A stretch of DNA of 64,000 bases, from NCBI GenBank assembly GCA_031419455.1, contig JANOKS010000173.1:1-64000 (forward strand). The letters run 5' to 3'. This document shows, piece after piece, positions 24,680 through 33,521 of this stretch. A model generated the notes under the pieces. It did no database searches, was not told where the DNA came from, and saw only the letters and a list, made by a program, of their open reading frames with translations. The DNA is from UBA7672 sp031419455. GTDB lineage: Bacteria; Pseudomonadota; Alphaproteobacteria; Caulobacterales; Hyphomonadaceae. The translations under genes were made by a program, and so were the position numbers. Position 1 is the first letter of the stretch. The number at the start of each line of letters is the position of its first letter.

Positions 24680-27637
24680 CTATTCCGCGGCCTGCTGCGT
24701 CGGCTTCCTGGCTTTGCCGTTCGCCTTCGCTGCGGAGGGTTTCGCCTTCGCGCGCTTCGCCTGGCGTTCGCGGCGCTCGGCCTGGCGCCTGAACGTCTCG
24801 ACCAGGAATTTGCCGGTCCAGCTCTTCTTGTTCTTCGCCACGTCCTCGGGGGTGCCGACCGCGACGACTTCGCCGCCGCCATCGCCGCCGTCGGGACCCA
24901 TGTCGACGATCCAGTCGGCGACCTTGATGACGTCGAGATTGTGCTCGATCACCACCACGGTGTTGCCGGCGTCAACCAGTTCCTGCAGCACTTCCATCAG
25001 CGTGCGCACGTCGTCGAAGTGCAGGCCGGTGGTCGGTTCGTCGAGAATGTAGAGCGTGCGGCCGGTGGCGCGCTTCGAGAGCTCCTTGGCGAGCTTCACG
25101 CGCTGCGCTTCGCCGCCGGAGAGCGTGGTGGCTTGCTGGCCGACCTTCACATAGCCGAGGCCCACGCGCGCCAGCGTTTCCATCTTGCCGCGAATGCCCG
25201 GCACGGCGCCGAAAAACACGCGCGCCTCTTCAACCGTCAAGTCGAGCACGTCGGCGATCGACTTGCCCTTGTAGAGGACTTCGAGGGTCTCGCGGTTGTA
25301 GCGCTTGCCCTTGCAGACGTCGCAGGTGACGTAGACGTCGGGCAGGAAGTGCATCTCGATCTTCACGACGCCATCGCCCTGGCATGCCTCGCAGCGGCCG
25401 CCCTTCACGTTGAAGGAGAAGCGGCCGGCCTGGTAGCCACGCGCCTTGGACTCGGGCAGGCCGGTGTACCAGTCACGGATCGGGCCGAAGGCGCCGGTGT
25501 AGGTCGCCGGGTTCGAGCGCGGCGTGCGGCCGATGGGCGACTGGTCGATGTCGATGATCTTGTCGAGGTGTTCCACGCCCTCGATCTTGGTATGCGGCGC
25601 TGGGCTGTCGCTCGCTCCGTTGAGGCGGCGGGCGAGGGCCTTGTAAAGCGTCTCGATCACCAGCGTGGACTTGCCACCGCCGGAGACGCCCGTGATGCAG
25701 GTGAAGATGCCGAGCGGAATTTCGGCCGTCACGTTCTTGAGGTTGTTGCCCGTCGCGCCGATCACGCGGATCATCTTCTTCTTATCGGCCCAGCGGCGCT
25801 TGTCCGGGATGGCGATCTCTTCCTCGCCGGAGAGATACTTGCCCGTGATGCTCTGCGGGTTGGCCATCAGGTCTTCCGGCTTGCCGAAAGCGATCACTTC
25901 ACCGCCGAGAACGCCGGCGCGCGGACCCATGTCGATGACGTGGTCGGCGGACAGGATTGCATCTTCGTCGTGCTCGACCACGATCACCGAATTGCCAAGG
26001 TCGCGCAGGCGACGCAGCGTTTCGAGCAGGCGCTCGTTGTCGCGCTGGTGCAGTCCGATGGACGGCTCGTCGAGCACGTAGAGCACACCTGAAAGGCCCG
26101 AGCCGATCTGCGAGGCGAGTCGAATGCGCTGGCTCTCGCCGCCGGACAGCGTGCCCGAGCCGCGCGAGAGCGTCAGATATTCGAGGCCCACGTCATTGAG
26201 GAACTGCAGCCGGTCGCGGATCTCCTTGAGAATACGGACGGCAATCTCGTTCTGCTTCTTCGTGAGCTTCTTGGGGACCGCCTCGAACCAGTCGCGAGCA
26301 GCCTTGATGGACAGCGCCGCGGAATCCGAGATCGTGTAGTTGTTGATCTTCACGCTCAGGGCTTCGGGGCGCAGACGTTCGCCCATGCAGGTGGGGCAGG
26401 GGGCGGCGGACTGGTAGCGGCCGATCTCCTCACGCATCCAGGCGCTGTCAGTCTCGCGGAAGCGGCGCTCGAGATTGCCAACCACGCCCTCGAATGGCTT
26501 GGTGACCTCATAGCGGCGCATGCCGTCATCGAACACGAAATCGACTTCTTCCTCGCCCGTGCCGTTGAGGATGATGCTCTGCGCCGCCTCAGGCAGTTTC
26601 GACCACGGGACCGTCAGCGAGAATTTGTACTTCTTGGCCAGCGCCTTCAGCGTCTGGTCCTGCAGCGGCGAGGCGGATTTGCCCCATGGCGCGATAGCGC
26701 CGTCGTTGAGGCTCTTGTCGGTCTCCGGAACGACCAGCGCGGGATCGATCTTCAGCTGTTCGCCCAGGCCGTCGCACGCAGGGCAGGCGCCGAACGGGTT
26801 GTTGAACGAGAACAGGCGCGGTTCGATCTCCGGAATGGTGAAACCGGAAACGGGGCAAGCGAACTTGGCGGAGAAGGTGGTTCGCTTCTGCTCCTTCGTT
26901 TCCGGATCCTTCTCGGCGAACTCCGCAACAGCGATCCCGTCCGCCAGACCCAGCGCGGCCTCGAAACTTTCCGCCAGGCGCTGCTCCATGCCGGCGCGGA
27001 TCACGATCCTGTCCACAACTACATCAATGTCGTGCTTCAGCTTCTTGTCGAGCTTCGGCGGGTCTTCGAGCTCGTAGTATTCGCCATCGACCTTCACACG
27101 CGCGAAGCCGCGCTTCAGCAGCTCTGCGAATTCCTTGCGGTACTCGCCCTTGCGCCCGCGGATCATCGGGGCGAGCAGGTGGAACTTGGCGCCGTCGCCG
27201 AACGCCATGGCCTTGTCGACCATCTGGCTGACGGTCTGGCTCTCGATCGGCAGGCCGGTGACAGGCGAATAGGGCGTGCCGACGCGCGCCCACAGCAGGC
27301 GCATGTAGTCGTAGACTTCCGTAACGGTGCCGACGGTCGAGCGCGGATTGCGGGACGTCGTCTTCTGCTCGATGGAGATGGCGGGGGACAGCCCCTCGAT
27401 CCGCTCCACATCCGGCTTCTGCATAAGCTCGAGGAACTGACGGGCGTAGGCGGAGAGCGACTCGACATAGCGGCGCTGGCCCTCGGCATAGATCGTGTCG
27501 AAGGCGAGCGACGACTTGCCCGATCCGCTGAGGCCGGTGATCACGACGAGCTCGTTCCGCGGAATATCCACGTCGATATTCTTGAGGTTGTGCTCGCGGG
27601 CGCCGCGCACGCGGATGGCGTTAGGCTCGGAGGACAT
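24680..27637 (-). CDS. uvrA: Excinuclease ABC subunit A (UvrA)
   Basis: 985 residues, full length. Two ABC ATPase halves are visible: Walker A GLSGSGKSS near residue 35 and GVSGGGKST in the C-terminal half, with two LSGGE signatures. UvrA dimers find bulky DNA lesions and load UvrB in nucleotide excision repair. The C-terminal zinc module is complete (CEAC...CDVC). The N-terminal module has CPVS in place of the first CxxC while the later CPAC is kept. A perfect LexA-type box lies upstream at 27709-27723, indicating SOS control. Confidence 0.97.
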   Translation of the reverse strand: MSSEPNAIRVRGAREHNLKNIDVDIPRNELVVITGLSGSGKSSLAFDTIYAEGQRRYVESLSAYARQFLELMQKPDVERIEGLSPAISIEQKTTSRNPRSTVGTVTEVYDYMRLLWARVGTPYSPVTGLPIESQTVSQMVDKAMAFGDGAKFHLLAPMIRGRKGEYRKEFAELLKRGFARVKVDGEYYELEDPPKLDKKLKHDIDVVVDRIVIRAGMEQRLAESFEAALGLADGIAVAEFAEKDPETKEQKRTTFSAKFACPVSGFTIPEIEPRLFSFNNPFGACPACDGLGEQLKIDPALVVPETDKSLNDGAIAPWGKSASPLQDQTLKALAKKYKFSLTVPWSKLPEAAQSIILNGTGEEEVDFVFDDGMRRYEVTKPFEGVVGNLERRFRETDSAWMREEIGRYQSAAPCPTCMGERLRPEALSVKINNYTISDSAALSIKAARDWFEAVPKKLTKKQNEIAVRILKEIRDRLQFLNDVGLEYLTLSRGSGTLSGGESQRIRLASQIGSGLSGVLYVLDEPSIGLHQRDNERLLETLRRLRDLGNSVIVVEHDEDAILSADHVIDMGPRAGVLGGEVIAFGKPEDLMANPQSITGKYLSGEEEIAIPDKRRWADKKKMIRVIGATGNNLKNVTAEIPLGIFTCITGVSGGGKSTLVIETLYKALARRLNGASDSPAPHTKIEGVEHLDKIIDIDQSPIGRTPRSNPATYTGAFGPIRDWYTGLPESKARGYQAGRFSFNVKGGRCEACQGDGVVKIEMHFLPDVYVTCDVCKGKRYNRETLEVLYKGKSIADVLDLTVEEARVFFGAVPGIRGKMETLARVGLGYVKVGQQATTLSGGEAQRVKLAKELSKRATGRTLYILDEPTTGLHFDDVRTLMEVLQELVDAGNTVVVIEHNLDVIKVADWIVDMGPDGGDGGGEVVAVGTPEDVAKNKKSWTGKFLVETFRRQAERRERQAKRAKAKPSAAKANGKARKPTQQAAE

Positions 27638-27708
27638 ATTCTAACCCGGGGAGCATTTGTTCGGACTGTCTTGCCGGTGGACGTGCGCTGAGTCGACTAT
27701 ACGGCCAA

Positions 27709-27723
27709 GAACATAAACGGAAC
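27709..27723 (-). promoter_or_regulatory. LexA (SOS) box upstream of uvrA
   Basis: On the minus strand the sequence reads GTTC-CGTTTAT-GTTC, the direct-repeat GTTC-N7-GTTC form that defines the alphaproteobacterial LexA operator. It lies 72 bp upstream of the uvrA start codon, a normal promoter position. LexA would repress uvrA until DNA damage activates RecA. Confidence 0.85.
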
Positions 27724-27802
27724 AAGTTCCGTTGTCGCCCCACTCGCCTGAACATTCACCTGAAAGCCGAATATGGCCGCCGTCGGCGCCGGCGCAACCG
27801 CG

Positions 27803-28582
27803 TCACAGCGTCATTGCTGACGGGGAAGTGACAGCAGCGCGCGGGCGGGTTCCTGCCCAGATTGCTGTCACCAGCAACACCGCAGCGCCGCCAGCCGCTA
27901 GAAGGGCGACATTGGGCCGGTCGGTCTGCTCGGCCACCCAGACCGCAGCCAGTCCCCACGCCATCGGCAGGGGGTAGACCCAGTTTCTCGATATGGTCGC
28001 GATGGCCACGCCAACCAGCACGACTGCAACGACGCCGCCCGCCGCCCATGCCGGCGCCGTCCCAGCATTGATCACCCCCCAGCTGGTCAGGACTGTCAGC
28101 GTGTTGATAGCCGAGGCGATCGTGAGCCAGCCGGCCAGCATGGAGAGCGGGGCAACGACCAGCCAGAAGTCGGCGCGATGTTGCACGGCATGGCGACGTG
28201 TTAGGGGCACACACAACGCCGCTGCCGATCCGATGATGATGATCATGGTTGCCAGCTTGACGTCATAGAGCGCCGCAACCAGCCACAGGCCGCAGCCCGC
28301 CATCGCCACGACCGACGGCTAGCCGAGCGCCCGCAATCCCGGCGTTTCCTTCGTTGAAGGCAGGGCCTGATAGATCGCGTAGGCGATCAGCCCGGTATAG
28401 ATCAGGCTCCAGATCGAGAACGCATAGCCTGCGGCCTCCAGCGTTGAAGCGCCCTCACGCACCAGGTCCGTGTCACCCGTCGGCGTTGCGCCGATGGCAA
28501 ACTGAACAACGGGCACTGTAACCGCGAAAAGCGCGGCTGCGATGATGGCGACGGTGCGAAGAACAGGTTTGTCGCGTGTCAT
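27803..28582 (-). pseudogene. TspO/MBR-like membrane protein gene split by an in-frame amber codon
   Basis: The two open frames 28319-28582 and 27803-28309 are in the same reading frame, separated by TAG at 28319-28321 and three sense codons. Joined, they give about 259 codons. The sequence before the stop has the YAFSIWSLIYTGLIAYAIYQ motif of TspO/MBR-like (tryptophan-rich sensory) proteins, and continues after it as GLWLVAALYD and further membrane helices. The stop probably replaced a TGG Trp codon (TGG to TAG). The start is taken at the ATG at 28582. It is read here as a nonsense-mutated gene; sequencing error, readthrough, or expression of a C-terminal fragment from a GTG at 28309 are alternatives. 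Confidence 0.7.
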
Positions 28583-28704
28583 GGCATCCTCGGTGAATGG
28601 CTTGCGCAAGGCTGTACGGCGAAAAACGGCTGCTGGATCGGACCGTTCCAAGCGCGCCTGCCGGAAGGATTGAACAAAGCCGAATCCCCCGCTAACTCCG
28701 CGCC

Positions 28705-29118
28705 ATGTCCAGCAAGCCCTTCCGCATCGGCCGGTCGACGACCGGCCTCGGCCTTTTCGCCACCCAGGTCATTCCCAAGGGCGTGCGGGTCTTCGAGTAC
28801 ACCGGCAAGATCATCTCCAATGCCGAGGCCGACGCGATGCCCGGCAAGCCGCGCTATCTCTACGACCTCTCGAAGACGCATACGCTTGACGGCTCGCCAC
28901 GATCGAATGTCGGGCGCTACGCCAACCATTCGTGCAAGCCCAACGGCGTCATCTACGTCTATGGCGGCCGGATCTTCGTGAAGTCGCTGCGGGAGATCCA
29001 GCCGGGGGAGGAGATCACCTACGACTACGGCAAGGAGTATTTCGACGCCTTCATCGGCAAGGAAAACTGCCTTTGCGTGAAGTGCGCGACGCGGCGCGGA
29101 ACGGCTCGCACGGGCTAG
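28705..29118 (+). CDS. SET-domain protein (lysine methyltransferase-like)
   Basis: 137 residues, almost only a SET domain. The SAM-binding and catalytic motifs are visible: RSTTGLGLFAT at the start, RYANHSCKPN (pseudoknot Asn-His) and GEEITYDYG with the catalytic Tyr. A post-SET-like CLCVKC cluster follows. SET proteins transfer methyl groups to protein lysines. Bacterial copies are scattered and their targets are mostly unknown (ribosomal or DNA-binding proteins are possible). The gene stands alone, divergent from the TspO-like pseudogene. Confidence 0.88.
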   Translation: MSSKPFRIGRSTTGLGLFATQVIPKGVRVFEYTGKIISNAEADAMPGKPRYLYDLSKTHTLDGSPRSNVGRYANHSCKPNGVIYVYGGRIFVKSLREIQPGEEITYDYGKEYFDAFIGKENCLCVKCATRRGTARTG

Positions 29119-29165
29119 CGCCACGGGCGCAACGTAATCGGGTTGACATTGCGATTGATATGTCA

Positions 29166-29181
29166 TCATGTAATTACATGA
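29166..29181. promoter_or_regulatory. Perfect 16-bp palindrome at the ArsR gene start (probable operator)
   Basis: TCATGTAATTACATGA is an exact palindrome that includes the annotated start codon at 29178. A TTGACA-like -35 hexamer lies at 29143-29148. ArsR-family repressors bind such AT-rich palindromes in their own promoters, so this is probably the autoregulatory operator. If so, translation may begin at the second ATG (29196). Confidence 0.65.
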
Positions 29182-29534
29182 CTACACAAGACGACATGAC
29201 TGCGGTCTTTCACGCGCTGGCCCACGAGACGCGGCGACGGATCATGGATGTGTTGCGCGCGCGTCCCGGCATCGGGGTCGGGGAGCTGGCGCAGGAGTTC
29301 GACGTCACGCGCATCGCCGTGATGAATCATATTGCTGTGCTGGAAGATGCAGGGCTCGTCGTCTCGGAAAAGGATGGGCGCGTGCGTCGGCTCTTTCTCA
29401 ATCCAGCGCCGCTCCAGATGATCAATGACCGCTGGCTGGACGATTATACCGGCCACTGGGCGCGAAAACTCACGGGCATCAAATACGCCGCCGAGGCGGC
29501 ATTCGAGAAAACGAAGAAGGGGAGGGCGACATGA
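29178..29534 (+). CDS. ArsR-family winged-helix regulator
   Basis: 118 residues from the ATG at 29178; an ATG six codons later (29196) is an alternative. The helix-turn-helix is in IGVGELAQEFDVTRIAVMNHIAVLEDAGLV. No metal-binding Cys cluster is seen, so it is not a classical metal sensor. The next gene, an AHSA1/SRPBCC-type protein, overlaps its stop by four bases (ATGA). This ArsR/SRPBCC pairing is common and suggests the pair responds to a small hydrophobic ligand. A perfect palindrome at its start implies autoregulation. Confidence 0.88.
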   Translation: MTTQDDMTAVFHALAHETRRRIMDVLRARPGIGVGELAQEFDVTRIAVMNHIAVLEDAGLVVSEKDGRVRRLFLNPAPLQMINDRWLDDYTGHWARKLTGIKYAAEAAFEKTKKGRAT

Positions 29535-30082
29535 GTGAAGCGGCAAAACCAAAACCAAAGCCAGCCATGGCGGCGCGGCAGGTCTACAAGGTCATCATCG
29601 ATGCGCCGATCGAGACGGTGTGGAACACGCTGGTGAAGACGGATGAAGTGCTGCCGTTCTTTTTCGGATCGGTTTGCGAGACGAAGGACGGTCTGAAGCC
29701 GGGCCGCAAGATGCGGATGGTGACGCCGGACCGGAAGACCGCGGCCGTGGTGGGCGAGGTTCTCGAATTCTCGCCGCCACATCGCTACGCGCACACAATG
29801 GCGTTCACGCAGTATGAGGGCGAGGCGCCGGCGACCGTCACTTATGAGTTGAAAGAAGTACCCGGCGGCACCGAGTTCTCGCTAGTGACCACCAATGTTC
29901 CTGTCGGCACGAAGACTGAAAAGTCGATGGCGCAGGGCGGACCATTCATCGTCCAGAACCTCAAGAAGCTGGTCGAAACCGGCAAGCCGGCGTTCTCCGG
30001 CGCGATGGTCATGATGCTCAATCCGGTGATGGGGCTGATGACGCCGAAGGTCTCCCGGATCGAGAACTGGCCCTTGGGCTGA
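29531..30082 (+). CDS. SRPBCC (AHSA1-like) domain protein
   Basis: 183 residues. The pattern KVIIDAPIETVWNTLVKTDEVLPFFFGS with a closing C-terminal helix is a START-type hydrophobic cavity of the AHSA1/SRPBCC family. Proteins of this type bind lipids or other apolar ligands, or assist proteins. It is translationally coupled to the ArsR gene. A long hairpin just after the stop is a probable terminator. The ligand is unknown. Confidence 0.85.
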   Translation: MSEAAKPKPKPAMAARQVYKVIIDAPIETVWNTLVKTDEVLPFFFGSVCETKDGLKPGRKMRMVTPDRKTAAVVGEVLEFSPPHRYAHTMAFTQYEGEAPATVTYELKEVPGGTEFSLVTTNVPVGTKTEKSMAQGGPFIVQNLKKLVETGKPAFSGAMVMMLNPVMGLMTPKVSRIENWPLG

Positions 30083-30092
30083 CCAAACAGCA

Positions 30093-30125
30093 TGGCGCCG
30101 CCCTGACAAGGTCAGAGCGGCGCCA
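30093..30125. terminator. Hairpin between convergent genes, probable terminator
   Basis: TGGCGCCGC and GCGGCGCCA close a stem, with an inner CTGAC/GTCAG stem around AAG. Only one mismatched position separates the two stem parts. It sits between the SRPBCC gene and the convergent glycine-zipper gene and could serve both strands. There is no long T-run. Confidence 0.55.
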
Positions 30126-30146
30126 AGCGAGGTGAAGTTTCAGATG

Positions 30147-30557
30147 TCAGCAGCGGTTCTGGTCTCGCGCGACCTGACGGCCGGCAAGCACGCCGGCAAC
30201 GCCGCCGATGACGCCGCCTTCGCTCTTGGCGCCGTCTCCGGCAACCTGGCTGCCGATCACTGCGCCGGCCACACCGCCCACGACGGCGCCCTGGTTCGAC
30301 GCATCCTGACGGGCCTTTTCGCATGCGGCCTTCCGTGCGGCGACAGCTTCGGCATCGGTGCGAGCGTCGGCGCGCTCAGCGGCGATGCGCGCTTCCATCT
30401 CATTTTCCGAAATACCTGCGCGAGACGATTCGCCGTCAAGCGAGGCGGCCTCCGTGGACGCTGTGTCTCTGTTCGAGTTGGTCAGCGCGAAGCCGACTCC
30501 GGTGGCAAGGACCGCGGCCCCCAGAATGCCAGCCGTCAAAAGCCCGAGGTTTTTCAT
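30147..30557 (-). CDS. Glycine-zipper (17-kDa surface antigen-like) protein
   Basis: 136 residues with a signal peptide-like N terminus (about 1-25). The C-terminal half has a glycine-zipper pattern: GAVVGGVAGAVIGSQVAG and GGVIGGVAGVLAGRQVA, typical of the Rickettsia 17-kDa antigen family. These are envelope proteins, often lipoproteins, but no lipobox Cys is evident here. The middle is charged and rich in Ala/Arg/Glu. The function is unknown. Confidence 0.7.
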   Translation of the reverse strand: MKNLGLLTAGILGAAVLATGVGFALTNSNRDTASTEAASLDGESSRAGISENEMEARIAAERADARTDAEAVAARKAACEKARQDASNQGAVVGGVAGAVIGSQVAGDGAKSEGGVIGGVAGVLAGRQVARDQNRC

Positions 30558-30702
30558 AGGGTTCTCCGATCATCCATTACCAGCGCTACAATGTGTGGGC
30601 GTACGGACGGTTCCATTGACGTTTGGGGCATGCACCGAAACATTGCGCTGCGGTGTCGCCTGTTAACCAGAAACGCGAAGATTCACAGAGAAGGGGACGG
30701 CC

Positions 30703-31263
30703 TTGGGCAAGATTGAAGACGCAACCGCGACAATGATCGCGAACATGACGGAGAAGACAGGCAAACCTCTCGATGAGTGGATCAAGCTGGTCACGAAGTC
30801 GAAGCTTCAGAAGCACGGCGAGATCGTCAGCATGCTGAAGACCGAACATGCGATGGGGCACGGCTTCGCGAACCTGGTTGCACACAAAGCGCTTGCATCG
30901 GACGCGGGAAGCCATGAGGGGGACGACCTGCTGGCCGCTCAGTATGCCGGGACGAAGGCGGGCCTGAAGCCGGTCTATGACAAGCTGGCGAAGATCGTCG
31001 AGGGTTTCGGCAAGGACGTCGAGTTCGCGCCGAAGAAGGCGTATATGTCGTTGCGACGCTCCAAGCAGTTCGGACTGATACAGCCGTCGACCGCCACGCG
31101 TCTTGACCTGGGCCTCAACCTGAAAGGCGTTGCGCCAGCGGGCAGGCTGGAAGCATCCGGATCATGGAATGCGATGTGCTCGCATCGGGTAAAGCTGGCG
31201 TCTGCGGCTGACGTGGATGCCGAGGTGAAGGCTTGGCTGAAGCAGGCCTACGACGCGGCCTGA
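30703..31263 (+). CDS. DUF4287 / DUF5655 protein
   Basis: 186 residues from a TTG at 30703, preceded by AAGGGGA. The N terminus (TATMIANMTEKTGKPLDEW and HAMGHGFANLVAH) matches DUF4287. The C-terminal half (YDKLAKIVEGFGKDVEFAPKK) matches DUF5655-type sequences. Neither has a known function as far as I know; both are found in small soluble bacterial proteins. The 3' end overlaps the convergent histidine kinase gene by 16 bp. Confidence 0.78.
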   Translation: MGKIEDATATMIANMTEKTGKPLDEWIKLVTKSKLQKHGEIVSMLKTEHAMGHGFANLVAHKALASDAGSHEGDDLLAAQYAGTKAGLKPVYDKLAKIVEGFGKDVEFAPKKAYMSLRRSKQFGLIQPSTATRLDLGLNLKGVAPAGRLEASGSWNAMCSHRVKLASAADVDAEVKAWLKQAYDAA

Positions 31264-32687
31264 GCAGGGGCGCGTTTTGGCGCCAGCGGAATGCGGATCG
31301 TCGCGCGCAGGCCGTGCGGCGTCCGGTTCTGCAGGACGAGCGCCCCATGGTGCGCGCGCGCAATTGCCTCGGCGAGGGTGATCCCGAGGCCCGCCCCGCC
31401 GGTGGAGCGATTGCGCGAAGTCTCGCCGCGAAAGAAGGGTTCCGCTGCCGACGACAGCTCAAGCGCCGACATGCCCGGTCCATCATCATCGACATGCAGG
31501 TTGGCGTAGTCGCCGTCGCACTCGACCGTGACGCGCGCGTTGCCGCCATAGGCGATGGCGTTGTCGATCAGGTTGCGAAGCGCACGGCGGAAGAGCACGG
31601 GGCGGCACGCCGCCACCGCTTTCCGCATGTCGCCGACGGTCACCGGCGCGCCGGTCTCGGCATAGTCTTCGGCGATATCCTGCGCGAGCGTAGAGATATC
31701 CATCGGTTTTTCGGGTTCGCGCGAGCGTCCCTGCCGCGACAGGTCGAGGATGTCGTCGAGCAGGACGGTGGTCTCCTCGATCGTGCGGATCGCCTTCTCG
31801 CGTTCGGCTTCGGGCTCCATGGTTTCGAGCCGGATACGCAGCGATGAAAGCGGCGTTCGCAAGTCATGGCCCAGCGCGCCGAGCATGACGTCCTTCTCGC
31901 GCAGGAGTTGGCTCACACGGCGGCTCATGGCATTGAAGGCGTGGATCGTCTGCTGCACATCGCCCGGTCCACGCGCGACTACCTGCTGTGGCTCGCCCAT
32001 GTCGCCCACCTGTCCCGCGGCGGTTGCGAGCTCCCGCAAGGGACGCGAAAGCCGTCCGACGATCCAGAGCGCGGCGCCGAGCACGAAGACGAAAGTCGTG
32101 ATCGTGCTGGCGCCAATCAGGAAAGCGTCGCCACGCGCGGGCTCAGGCTGGTGGGTCAGGCTGCTGAGCCAGCGCCCGTCGGGTAGCTGGACGGACAGAA
32201 CGACTTCGAGAGCAGGTTCGTTGGGCCTGCGGGGCCGCCCATCAGGGCGAGGCACGGGGCCGGGCGCATCTTCGCGCATCAGCTCCGACAACTGCTCGCC
32301 AATCCGGTCGGTCCCTGAGACCAGGCGCACGGATGCACGTACAACGGGCTCTTCCACGCCGTTTTCGTGAAGGCCAGCTGCAAGACGCCGCTCGACCCCG
32401 GTGTCGCGGGGGAGGTCAAAATCGGAGATAGGCGTCGTCTGCTGCAGCATGTAGCGCGAGCGCCGCGAGCGTTCAAACGATTGGCGTCCGCTGGCCGGCG
32501 GGTGCGCGACGACCGCGGCGGCTGCGTCCGCAAAGCGCGCAATCGGACCGCCGGTCTGTTCGATGAACGCTGCGCGCTGGCGCTCGCCCAGGACCAGCAC
32601 GATATTCACGATGCTTGCCACCAGCAGGGCGCCGGCCATGACCACCGCGAGCTGTCCGGGAAGGCTACGGGGCAGCAAAGACTTCAC
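31248..32687 (-). CDS. Sensor histidine kinase
   Basis: 479 residues. Two membrane helices (about 12-33 and 195-215) flank a periplasmic sensor region without a recognisable ligand domain. A HAMP linker follows. The phosphoacceptor His is in GALGHDLRTPL near residue 275. The ATP-binding domain has RNLIDNAIAYGG, DDGPGM and GGAGLGITLA. It pairs with the OmpR-type regulator just upstream, overlapping by four bases. The signal is unknown; the EF-hand gene next to the regulator is a candidate target. Confidence 0.92.
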   Translation of the reverse strand: MKSLLPRSLPGQLAVVMAGALLVASIVNIVLVLGERQRAAFIEQTGGPIARFADAAAAVVAHPPASGRQSFERSRRSRYMLQQTTPISDFDLPRDTGVERRLAAGLHENGVEEPVVRASVRLVSGTDRIGEQLSELMREDAPGPVPRPDGRPRRPNEPALEVVLSVQLPDGRWLSSLTHQPEPARGDAFLIGASTITTFVFVLGAALWIVGRLSRPLRELATAAGQVGDMGEPQQVVARGPGDVQQTIHAFNAMSRRVSQLLREKDVMLGALGHDLRTPLSSLRIRLETMEPEAEREKAIRTIEETTVLLDDILDLSRQGRSREPEKPMDISTLAQDIAEDYAETGAPVTVGDMRKAVAACRPVLFRRALRNLIDNAIAYGGNARVTVECDGDYANLHVDDDGPGMSALELSSAAEPFFRGETSRNRSTGGAGLGITLAEAIARAHHGALVLQNRTPHGLRATIRIPLAPKRAPAQAAS

Positions 32688-33397
32688 AGCTTGCGCACCT
32701 CCGCCGCAAAGCTGTAGCCGCCGCCCCAGACGGTCTTGATGTATTTCGGCGTCTTGGGGTCTTCTTCGATCTTGCGGCGCAGGCGGCTGATCTGGTTGTC
32801 GATCGAACGGTCGAACAGCGTCGCTTCGCGTCCCTGCGTGAGATCGAGCAGTTGGTCGCGGTTCAGCACGAGGCGAGGACGTTCAACAAGCGCTAGCAGC
32901 AGCCCGTATTCGCCTGACGACAGCGGAACGGCAACGCCGTCGAGATCGACGAGTTCGCGCTGGCCAGTCTTCAGCAGCCAGTTGCCGAACGCATAGGTTG
33001 TCGTCTCCGGCGTCGCCTGGCGCGGCGGCAGGCTGTTGGCGCGGCGGATCACGGCCTTCACACGGGCGAGCAATTCGCGCGGGCTGAATGGCTTGATGAC
33101 GTAATCGTCAGCCCCGACCTCCAGCCCGAGAATGCGGTCCAGTTCGTCTGCACGCGCGGTCAGCAATATGACCGGAAGATTGCCGGTGGCTCGGATATGC
33201 CGGCACAGGCTCAGCCCGTCTTCCCCCGGCATCATGATGTCGGCGATCACGAGATCGAACGTGTGAGCCGACAGCAAGGCGCGCGCGTCCGCAGCGTTTG
33301 CGGCGCCCTTCACCCGGAACTGGTGTGTCCCGAAATACTTGACGAGCGGCTCCCGGATGGAAGCCTCGTCCTCGACGATCAACAGACTCTGGCTCAT
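32684..33397 (-). CDS. OmpR-family response regulator
   Basis: 237 residues from the ATG at 33397; the upstream open frame is Pro-rich and not conserved. The receiver domain has Asp53 (VIADIMMPGEDG), Thr80 and Lys102. The C-terminal winged helix (FDRSIDNQISRLRRKIEEDP and KTVWGGGYSF) is typical of OmpR/PhoB regulators. It forms a two-component system with the histidine kinase downstream; the start and stop codons overlap, so they are coupled. Target genes are not identifiable here. Confidence 0.92.
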   Translation of the reverse strand: MSQSLLIVEDEASIREPLVKYFGTHQFRVKGAANAADARALLSAHTFDLVIADIMMPGEDGLSLCRHIRATGNLPVILLTARADELDRILGLEVGADDYVIKPFSPRELLARVKAVIRRANSLPPRQATPETTTYAFGNWLLKTGQRELVDLDGVAVPLSSGEYGLLLALVERPRLVLNRDQLLDLTQGREATLFDRSIDNQISRLRRKIEEDPKTPKYIKTVWGGGYSFAAEVRKL

Positions 33398-33521
33398 CAG
33401 CACGTCCAGTTCCAAACGGGTGCAGCCTGCTGCATCGGGAGCATCCGATGCAACAGGCGCACGCGAGAACGGCGCCATCACACCCGGGGGAGGAGAGGGG
33501 AGGGGCCGTTCCAAGGCATCC

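Noticed and set aside
24941..26092. 383-residue plus-strand frame inside uvrA
   Set aside because: Shadow frame of uvrA; no recognisable protein.
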